Shown: positions 57,116 to 64,000 of the stretch, piece by piece
How positions within the stretch are numbered: position 1 is the first letter of the stretch
Layout: each line of letters starts with the position of its first letter
Assembly (NCBI RefSeq): GCF_014529535.1
Contig: NW_023503608.1
Location: forward strand, 8,544,501 to 8,608,500
DNA from: Bradysia coprophila
Lineage: Eukaryota > Arthropoda > Insecta > Diptera > Sciaridae
Length of the DNA: 64,000 bases
Direction: 5' to 3'
Made by a program: the position numbers and the translations under genes
Notes under the pieces: generated by a model
Told to the model about the DNA's origin: nothing
Databases searched by the model: none
Seen by the model: the letters and a program-made list of their open reading frames with translations, nothing else

Positions 57116-57289
57116 TATACATCCCTATCTATATACAACGGAAATCAAATCCTTCCAATGTATGAAAAAATAGAAAAGAATATAAAGATCAATAATATCA
57201 ATTATTCGTGGCGTTTTTACACCGCCAATATTGATGAAATAATTTTGGGTGCTGATTTTATCGCAGCATACCAAAATCAAAATACATAA
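57116..57289 (+). CDS. Outer element ORF3, 3' part
   Basis: Continues the frame of 50194-50292 if the inner element and one copy of ACGA are disregarded, and ends at TAA 57287-57289. Its end, EIILGADFIAAYQ, is the ILGADF motif that forms the second half of retroviral-type protease folds, so the two halves together span a whole protease-like domain of about 91 residues. No other domain is present. Confidence 0.75.
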   Translation, partial: YTSLSIYNGNQILPMYEKIEKNIKINNINYSWRFYTANIDEIILGADFIAAYQNQNT

Positions 57290-57491
57290 ATCAATTGAAA
57301 AATTGACTTATATCCAAAAATCAATTATAAAATCCAGAATCACCAGCATCATACGATACAATGATCATCAAAATCAAACAAACATTTGGAAAAACATAAA
57401 TCAAAATCGCCAATAAGTTCCTTTCATAATTTGGTTGGTCAAATGGAATCAAAAGAATTCACGCCTCAAATGGATACCGAAACCTGATCCT

Positions 57492-57503
57492 AGGGGGGAA
57501 GTG
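57492..57503 (+). promoter_or_regulatory. Polypurine tract, outer element
   Basis: AGGGGGGAAGTG directly before the 3' LTR. Confidence 0.8.
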
Positions 57504-57684
57504 TGTGGTAACTCGTCAACACTCGCCAACACTCGACAACATATCAATTCATCACAGTATGCCAATCAAATGATTCCAGACATAGTAGACATTGTATCCC
57601 CTATATATACGGTGTATTTGTTAGACTAAGATTCATTCAAATATATGGATTCAAACTGAAAGCATCTTGCCTTTTCGTTCCCCA
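57504..57684 (+). repeat. 3' LTR, outer element
   Basis: 181 bp, no difference from 45731-45911 seen by eye; followed by the duplication TAGTCC. Confidence 0.93.
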
Positions 57685-57690
57685 TAGTCC

Positions 57691-58193
57691 AATCCAGAAT
57701 TAACAATTCACCGTAACAATTTTGGTCTCGATTATTCTGCTCACAATGCACAGCCTTGAGTCTTCCACCAGCACCTTGTTTCTCTTTCTTGATGCTTTTC
57801 GCTGTTCCGAATTTCAGCATAATTCGATTCTGCCACAATCAAAAAAAATTGCTTCCAGAAATTCCTTTCAACAAAAACCACAACGAAACAACAGCCAAAA
57901 TTATTTCACCGTTGACCGCTTGACTTCACAATAGAATTTTAATTTTTCTTTACGTTAACTGGGCCCATAACCTGTTAAGATTCGTGAATTCAACGATGAA
58001 CGTACAAAGGAAACAAACGGTTACTTTTATGCTGGACAAACAATATTTAATGTACACGCTTTGATGTATCGTACAAGACTGATATGTCGATCCGACGATC
58101 GAACATATCCTAACGACCCTTACATGTGTTTATTGACTTTACCATCTACGTTAACAGAGTATTGTGATGTTGATAAAACACAGATCTCAACAG
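57691..58193. other. Flank of the nested retrotransposons
   Basis: No recognised gene. A minus-strand frame of about 60 codons (starting RIMLKFGTAKSIKKEKQ) runs up to the insertion site; with no match to anything I know it may be chance. Confidence 0.35.
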
Positions 58194-58857
58194 TTTTATT
58201 GTCATTCTGAGAGGCGCCAATTTAGGTGGGAAAATAGTTATTTTCTTCCCCAAAACGGCGGGCTCAGCTATATTGAGTGAGAAATGGATTTTTTCCTCGC
58301 CTAAATTGGCTAAATACCGAAAAACGGTTTTTCTTTTATTCTCTTCAAAGTGGATAAAATGCGAATTTTCACAAAAGGCAAGCATGTGTTCACTTAGGGG
58401 AGAAATTAGGAAATTCCACCTTGAGCGAATTGCGACCATCGCGTCGCTCTGGCCACAAACTTTCGTTCTTCTTGAAATTTCCTCTTTTCTCTTCTTGATT
58501 AACATAAACCTATTGCTAGGCTTGACAATAAAGAGTTTCAGTAACACAGTAACTACTATGGTCAAGATTTGACTGACTTTATTCACCAAAAGAGCAACGT
58601 ATTTACAAACTATTGCAAGGCAATATAGGTATGTTCATAGCACTGACAGTGATCGAATATTATACTCTGGTTACATTGCGATCTGATGAATCACCACAGC
58701 CTCAATGGTCTACCATTTCTCCGCTTTTTCCTCTTCCTGTTAGAAATTGTACTCCGAGAATTCCTCTTCCGATATTTGTGTAGTTTGAACAGATCACCTG
58801 TAAACGGTAAGATCGTGTGTTCTAATGTATTCTAACCATTCTAACTCAATAGCAGCT
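58194..58857 (+). repeat. Dispersed repeat, copy 1 (second copy at 61886)
   Basis: About 660 bp nearly identical to 61886-62541, starting TTTTATTGTCATTCTGAGAG and ending TAACTCAA(T/C)AGCAGCTG. Mirror-like frames on both strands are by-products of its inverted A/T tracts. The two copies diverge abruptly after GCAGCTG. Confidence 0.9.
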
Positions 58858-59450
58858 GCTGTACTTGATATTATTTGTGCAAATACGCCATCGCATGTGG
58901 CAGATAAATTTTCTTGCTCTGTTCCTGAACATCTGCCACTTTGCCACGCAGATTTTTTTGGTAAAATTTTGGTTGTTTCCAGTCTAAATTTTTTTTTGTA
59001 AAAATTATTTGGCAGATGATGAGAAAACCTAAGCCAGCTTGTTTGAACTAATTGGGTGTAAAATTTAATTTTTGCGTAACAAGCTGAAAGCGTCAACTCT
59101 AGCGATATCATTCATTTTAGAAATTGTATTTCAAAGACTGCGTCCCACTTTTCTCGAAGAGATTTTTGTTGGGATATGAAACTGATAAGTAGAATTTGTT
59201 TCATAATTTCCAATGATTTAGTCGCCATTTTGGATTGACTTGAAGAGTTTTACGTTGGTTTATTAAAGAGGAGCCCTTGACGAGGTAAAATTTTTCTTGC
59301 GAGGCAACTAACGATATATATGATGAATTAAAAGCTGAATCAAGGACTGTGCACGCATTTCCTTGAAACAAATTTCATTTCGTCAAAAATTAAATCAAAA
59401 TTTTATTACGAAAGAAATGATTAGAAGAAATGACGTATTTGAAAGTTTAT
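58858..59450. other. Intergenic, nothing recognised
   Basis: No gene or ordered repeat. Confidence 0.4.
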
Positions 59451-59451
59451 G

Positions 59452-59590
59452 GTGATATACTGATTACGTATATAATCGTATATGCTGGTATATTGATCAC
59501 GTATATAAACGTATATGCTGGTATACTGATCACGTATATAAACGTATATGGTCATATACTGAAATTTCATATACTGCCATATACGTATTT
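59452..59590. repeat. Tandem repeat of about 37 bp
   Basis: Three to four units of TATACTGATCACGTATATAA followed by ACGTATATGCTGG, decaying at the right into CATATACTGCCATATACG. Rich in TATA/ATAC steps and self-complementary. Confidence 0.85.
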
Positions 59591-59812
59591 TGTATGGGCT
59601 TAAGTCGAAAAAAGTGTATGTATACCCTGCAGTATTTGTAAGGAAATTCTCATATAAGTTTAAATACTTTTTCAGTCATGTTTTTTCGCTCGGGTCCCCG
59701 ACACCGAAATTTTCAAATTTGAGAATCCATGTTCTATGAAAATGATGAAAATGTCAAATTTTGCGTGTCTGTATCTCTGTGAACTCTCCAAAGTTTAAAG
59801 CCTTGCTTTACG

Positions 59813-60054
59813 CAAGGTTCTGAAAGAACAGGTTAAGACAACTCTGAGTTGATCACGAAGGCGGTGACACACAATTACGTCAACGGCTTACGAAGTTTAT
59901 ATGAAAAATGCAACTTAACAAAAACAAAATTCCGAATTTTTCTAAAAAACATTTTCTTCAAGTTGATTTCACACACAATCTGTACTGAGTGCGTGTATAA
60001 ATTTCGGTGTCAACCGCCTTCGTGGATGTCTTAACCTGTTCTTTCAGAACCTTG
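59813..60054 (+). mobile_element. hAT-type MITE, family 1 copy 3
   Basis: 242 bp, termini CAAGGTTCTGAAAGAACAGG and the inverse, flanked by a perfect 8-bp duplication GCTTTACG (59805-59812 and 60055-60062). The reference orientation for the family. It inserted about 160 bp upstream of the gene at 60212. Confidence 0.93.
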
Positions 60055-60211
60055 GCTTTACGCGCCTTGGCGATGAAAAAAAAATTGAACGGGCTCCAGT
60101 TGTAATTTAATGTCAGAAATGTGTGATGCATTGGGTGCACTGTCAATCTGAGAAACAATAAACGATAAAACAATGAAATTATCACAAATAAAATACAAAC
60201 AATCCAATAAA

Positions 60212-60929
60212 ATGCCGTTCCCGCACAATACGTTAAAAGTCCTTCTCGACATAATTAGCCAATATAAGAAAACTGTGAACTGTGAAGACAAAAGGTAATT
60301 TTGATTAGATTATTTATGTCGTCACTGTATTAGACAAAAATTAATTTATAGTGACCTGGAAGCAAGGTTAAAAATTCTACAACAATTCATCGTACCTAAT
60401 GTTAGAGGGTTGGACAAGGATGAATTACAAACTGTGGACAAGGAGTACATGATTTCAAGTATACGGTCGCTAAGTAATGTTTTGCTGGGAATCAGATCTT
60501 CGTAAGTATTTTCAATGCGTTAGGTATTTCAATGCCGAAAAAATAAATTCAAATATTTTTGGCAGCGACTGCGTTGACATGCAAAGGGAAGTGCGAGCTA
60601 TTTTGGATAATATCAACTCACTTGAAACGTCGGTTGGAAACTTGTTTGGCAATGTGAGCGAAACTGACTATGTTTCGGCACAACGTTCATCTGAAACCTC
60701 TTCAAAAGAATCTGTGGTTTCTCATAATGATTTTGGCCCGTCTCCATCTGAGTTATCTAGTATATTAATACCGTCAGCTTCCGAAGATTCGAATCAGAGA
60801 CAAACACCGGGAGGACGTGCGGAGAGTGAGTTTAGTTCAGTAAGTATAAGCGCCCCGCCCAACACACCACTCTTATTAGAAACTCGGCATAACGTCGGCG
60901 ATGGTGCTGATTCGGATGAACTGGCGTAA
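60212..60929 (+). CDS. Unrecognised serine-rich protein
   Basis: Three exons with good GT-AG borders: 60212-60294, 60352-60501 and 60566-60929; 198 residues. The first 110 residues look helical and amphipathic (LKVLLDIISQYKK, DLEARLKILQQF, MISSIRSLSNVLLGI, VRAILDNINSLETSVGNLF), possibly a small helical bundle or coiled coil. The rest is serine/threonine/proline-rich and acidic, with no predicted membrane segment or signal peptide. I do not recognise the family. Support comes from phase-consistent introns, a polyadenylation signal 49 bp after the stop and convergent arrangement with the next gene. Confidence 0.72.
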
Positions 60930-60977
60930 GAAGACTAGAAACAAGAGGAGTCTTTGGTGCTAAGACATGCAAAAATT

Positions 60978-60983
60978 GAATAA
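60978..60983 (+). terminator. Polyadenylation signal AATAAA
   Basis: AATAAA on the plus strand, 49 bp after the stop of the serine-rich gene. Confidence 0.55.
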
Positions 60984-61010
60984 AACCGTTTTCTTCGCCG
61001 CCAACCGTCT

Positions 61011-61016
61011 TTATTT
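61011..61016 (-). terminator. Polyadenylation signal AATAAA, minus strand
   Basis: AATAAA on the minus strand 29 bp after the stop of the short frame at 61045-61173. Confidence 0.45.
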
Positions 61017-61044
61017 CACTATTCTCGCCTTCGCTAATACAAAA

Positions 61045-61173
61045 TCAAAATTGTACCAGCGAGTCAACAGTCTGCAGTGCTTTGTCTGCAATGTCTACAC
61101 GTTTCTTCAGCAATTCCATTTTATCTTCCGTAACACCACTCTTCCTGCCTCCCTTCAGCAGGAAACGTTGCAT
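61045..61173 (-). pseudogene. 3' remnant of an unrecognised minus-strand gene
   Basis: 42 codons ending TGA: basic start MQRFLLKGGRKSG, then a charged helical stretch (DKMELLKKRVDIADKALQTV). It is followed by AATAAA and lies convergent to the serine-rich gene, as a true gene end would. Upstream, the dispersed repeat at 61171 begins at once, so any further coding exons were removed or separated. It could also be a complete tiny gene starting at ATG 61173. Confidence 0.4.
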
Positions 61174-61885
61174 ATATTAATGAACGAAATTACTTCGATA
61201 GTATCAAAAATATAGCACACAACAGTATAACATAATTTAAATGCTCACATCGGTGGATAAAAAATAAATAAAAAAAATCTTTGAAGACTTATAAATTATT
61301 ATAGATAAATGAAAGTAGTAATTTAAGAATCCCTGTTGATATATTCAAAATAAATTATATTAAAGTTAAAAGGTCTTGCATGTTTTCTATGGGTAAATCT
61401 ATGGGTCCGTAAATCATCTAACCACACATTCCCGCGTAAAATGCTTCCAAAAATTCAATCCACGCGTTTAGTGGTATGGTTTGTAGCGCTGCATAAAAAA
61501 GCGGTCGAATCCGATATTTTGAATTTTTGTATGGGATTTCACATTCAAACGTTGATATCTCCCATATTTTTGAAGAATAATAGCCAGATTTTGCTAGGAC
61601 TACACAATAATTTGTCTATTGTATCGATCACAAATAGAATACCTTGTCAAGCCGGGTGGACGTCGGGATTGTGGATAATATAGAAGACGCGTTCGCGTGT
61701 TGAATGGCTAACGAAATACGCTGAACCAAATAAACGTGGGACGGACTGTATTAGTTTACAAAAGAAGGTTTTACTTTAGAGTGTCTTGGGAGACCATCTA
61801 CAACCACACAGAAAAATATTTTGAGTGCCAGCTAAGCGAAAATCCTTTTTTGTCCACTATGAAGCGTTGTGAAAATTGGGTTTTA
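61171..61885 (+). repeat. Dispersed repeat, copy 2 (first copy at 41347)
   Basis: Matches 41347-42345 apart from lacking the loop and right arm of the inverted repeat. At its end it passes directly into the second repeat (61886). Confidence 0.9.
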
Positions 61886-62541
61886 TTGTCATTCTGAGAG
61901 GCGCCAATTTAGGTGGGAAAATAGTTATTTTCTTCCCCAAAACGGCGGACTCAGCTATATTGAGTGAGAAATGGATTTTTTCCTCGCCTAAATTGGCTAA
62001 ATACCAAAAAACGGTTTTTCTTTTATTTACTTCAAAATGGACAAAATGCGAATTTTCACAAAACGCAAGCATGTGTTCACTTAGGGTAGAAATTAGGAAA
62101 TTCCACCTTGAGCGAATTGCGACTCTCGCTTCGCTCTGGCCACAAACTTTCGTTCTTCTTGAAATTTCCTATTTTCTTTTCTTGATTAACAAATAACTAT
62201 TGCTTGACAATAAAAAGCTTCAGTAACACAGTAACTACTATGGACAAGATTTGACTGAATTTATTCACCAAAAGAGCAACGTATTTACAAACTATTGCAA
62301 GGCAATATAGGTATGGTTATAGCACTGACATTGATCGAATATTACACGCTGGTTACATTGCGATCTGATGAATCACCACAGCCTCAATGGTCTACCATTT
62401 CTCCGCTTTTTCCTCTTCCTGTTAGAAATTGTACTCCGAGAATTCATCTTCCGATGTTTGTGTGGTTTGAACAGATCACCTGTAAACGGTAAGATCATGT
62501 GTTCTAATGTATTCTAACCATTCTAACTCAACAGCAGCTGT
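61886..62541 (+). repeat. Dispersed repeat, copy 2 (first copy at 58194)
   Basis: Nearly identical to 58194-58857. Here it is joined to the 41347-type repeat, which suggests that both are parts of one larger element. Confidence 0.9.
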
Positions 62542-62816
62542 AATACAACAAACAGACAAAACTCTTAAATCTTTACCATCTTTTCTTCCATTTTTACCGT
62601 TTTCAACTGATACGCAGTCCTTGCCAAAGCTTCTGTTGTCTGGTAGTGGCACCTCTTCAGTATTGCTTTGGAATAAAAATAATTGTTTTCTTATCAATTT
62701 TACGACAGGGCGTTTGCTAATAAAACAAGATGTGGGAGTGGTTAAATTCGATGTTCTAGTACCAACAAACAGATTAGGGAGCGACAACGGAAAATGGTAA
62801 AGCTGACAACAGACGA
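62542..62816 (+). other. Unique open stretch between repeats
   Basis: About 90 codons are open here (QQTDKTLKSLPSFLPFLP... to TNRLGSDNGKW, then TAA), with no homologue known to me. It begins where the two dispersed repeats diverge. It may be an exon or a captured fragment; support is weak. Confidence 0.25.
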
Positions 62817-62839
62817 GCAATTTTGCGTTGCTGTAGTAC

Positions 62840-63717
62840 ACATGGTGTTCATTAATGACCTGTACAGTCTGCCGATTAAGTCATCTCCTTTTGGCTTTGC
62901 AGATGACACCAATATGTTTGTTTCTTCTGCCTTAGTGTCTGAAAACGTCTCTGAAATCTCGGATGATCTTGTCATCTTAGCGGAGTACTTTCGGCTGAAT
63001 AAGTTGACTTTGAACCTCGGTAAGACAAAGCTTGTTCACTTCCGTAAGCCAGGCATGAAGGTTCTAGATATGCCTGTCCTGAAGTTTAATGGTGTTACGA
63101 TCCAAACGTGTCCTAGTGCGAAGTGCCTAGGTCTGACTCTAGACGAATTTGTCCGTTGGGACGCTCATGTTGCTAGCGTGTCGAATGTTGTCTCTGGGCG
63201 TATAGGGATAATTAAGAGACTGCGTTTTCTCCCGAGGAAGGTCCTGAGGCTCATCTATTTTTCAACCGTTCACTGTCACTTGACCTATTGCGTGGGAGTC
63301 TGGGGTTCCGCTGCCAAGACTCTCATTGATGGACTCTGTGTACTACAGAGAGGGGCACTGAAAGCGTCCCATAAGCTACCAGCTCGGTATCCCACCGAGT
63401 TGCTCTATGGAAAAGAATTTCCTACCGTTCTCTCAGTGCCTCAGCTGTATAAGCAGGCAGTTTGCAGGTTTGTCTTTTGTTGTGTTAATCGTGTGAAGCA
63501 CCGCTCTTTAGCTTTTCCCGACAATGTTAATTGCTACAGGACCAGGTACTCCCACTTGTTGAGGAAGCCGAAGGTCCAATCTGAATACGGAAGGCGATGT
63601 TTGCTCTTTTCTGGACCTTCGTTGTACAACTCACTGCCACTGTCGCTTAGAAACTTAAGACGCTATGAAGAATTCTGCCGTTCGTTAAAGGATTTACTGC
63701 TGAAAGAGAGCCTTTAG
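62840..63717 (+). mobile_element. Non-LTR retrotransposon, C-terminal part of reverse transcriptase
   Basis: Open frame with FINDL, then the catalytic FADDTN box, LNLGKTKLVHF and CLGLTLDEFVRWDAHV, the usual order in the palm and thumb of CR1/Jockey-type reverse transcriptases, followed by a cysteine/arginine-rich C-terminus (YSHLLRKPKVQSEYGRR). The endonuclease and finger region are absent: the match begins abruptly near 62840, so it is 5'-truncated. The frame stays open to TAG at 63715-63717, suggesting a fairly young insertion. Confidence 0.85.
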
Positions 63718-64000
63718 TGCTCGTCACTGTTAATTGATCGGATAATTGTTTGACGTACATGCGCTTTTCCTGTTTATTTAATTTTTATGATTTTTACGTT
63801 GCATCGTCCCTCACTATTTCCCCCTTATTTGACGCAGTTAATGTTGTTTAAATTTTTTGAAGAAAGAAATTTTTTTTTTAGTTTTGTTTTTCGTAGCTTC
63901 TTTGAATCGTTAAAATTGCGAATTGAAGCTACGCAGGCTAATTTTTCCTTTTTTGACTTATTCTTTTTGTTAACGTTTGCTTTAATGTTTTTTTTATGTA
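63718..64000 (+). other. 3' untranslated part of the non-LTR element and window edge
   Basis: T-rich sequence after the stop. No poly(A) or simple-repeat tail is seen before the window ends, so the 3' end of the element may lie outside. Confidence 0.45.

Larger units (their letters stand above)
45731..57684 (+). mobile_element. Outer Ty3/gypsy LTR retrotransposon, CsRn1/Kabuki-like
   Basis: Complete element of about 5.1 kb interrupted by a 6.8-kb nested element. LTRs 45731-45911 and 57504-57684 (181 bp, TG...CA) look identical by eye. Target duplication TAGTCC lies at 45725-45730 and 57685-57690. The primer site TGGTGACCCCGAC fits tRNA-Trp, and the gag zinc finger is of the CHCC kind; both are traits of the CsRn1 lineage. 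Order: gag, pol (protease, reverse transcriptase, RNase H, integrase), then an extra frame with a second protease-like domain. Identical LTRs imply recent insertion. Confidence 0.95.

Noticed and set aside
58146-58589. 147-codon minus-strand frame
   Set aside because: Lies within a dispersed repeat with mirror-like A/T tracts, and its counterpart at 61886 is broken differently.
59452-59590. TATA-rich tandem repeat as a promoter or origin
   Set aside because: It is a simple tandem repeat far from a start codon; nothing else supports a regulatory role.

Overview
This is a 64 kb piece of an AT-rich insect nuclear genome, most likely a dipteran and plausibly a nematoceran fly. The evidence is an alpha-spectrin gene that aligns almost residue for residue with the Drosophila protein as I remember it, a Nopp140 gene carrying both the RGG-type and the SRP40-type 3' exons known from flies, short introns with ordinary GT-AG borders, and abundant arthropod-type transposable elements. 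The species cannot be fixed from the sequence alone.

Host genes, left to right: two head-to-tail aminoacylase-1 (M20 peptidase) paralogues on the minus strand (5838-7659 and 8077-9618); Ccz1 on the plus strand (10733-12573), convergent with Lamtor4 on the minus strand (12650-13687); alpha-spectrin on the plus strand (17055-26904, 11 coding exons, 2414 residues); Nopp140 on the plus strand (30101-33226, two alternative last exons); a DUF1295 / steroid-reductase-like membrane protein on the plus strand (36946-38396); an intronless divergent alpha-tubulin on the minus strand (43063-44787) whose C-terminus is replaced by a non-tubulin tail; and an unrecognised serine-rich protein on the plus strand (60212-60929), which converges with a minus-strand gene remnant at 61045-61173. 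Ccz1 (Rab7 activation) and Lamtor4 (Ragulator) both act at the late endosome/lysosome, but their 3' ends simply abut and no co-regulation is visible.

The rest is mobile and repetitive DNA. The right third is dominated by a nested pair of young LTR retrotransposons. An outer CsRn1/Kabuki-like Ty3/gypsy element (45731-57684; 181-bp LTRs; TSD TAGTCC; tRNA-Trp-type primer site) is interrupted by an inner 412/mdg1-like Ty3/gypsy element (50293-57111; 177-bp LTRs; TSD ACGA; tRNA-Arg-type primer site). The LTRs of each pair look identical by eye. The inner insertion splits a third reading frame of the outer element, downstream of pol, that looks like a second aspartic-protease fold. Other elements are a Penelope-like fragment with a GIY-YIG domain and a hammerhead-like motif, the 3' tail of an RTE element, a 5'-truncated non-LTR reverse transcriptase at the right edge, three members of a hAT-type MITE family with perfect 8-bp target duplications plus one member of another family, several long foldbacks, and a 146-bp satellite with a two-unit higher-order pattern.

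Exon borders were placed by hand from reading frame, splice consensus and recalled homology. The internal phase checks (all exons sum to whole codons) hold for every multi-exon gene listed. No database search was possible.
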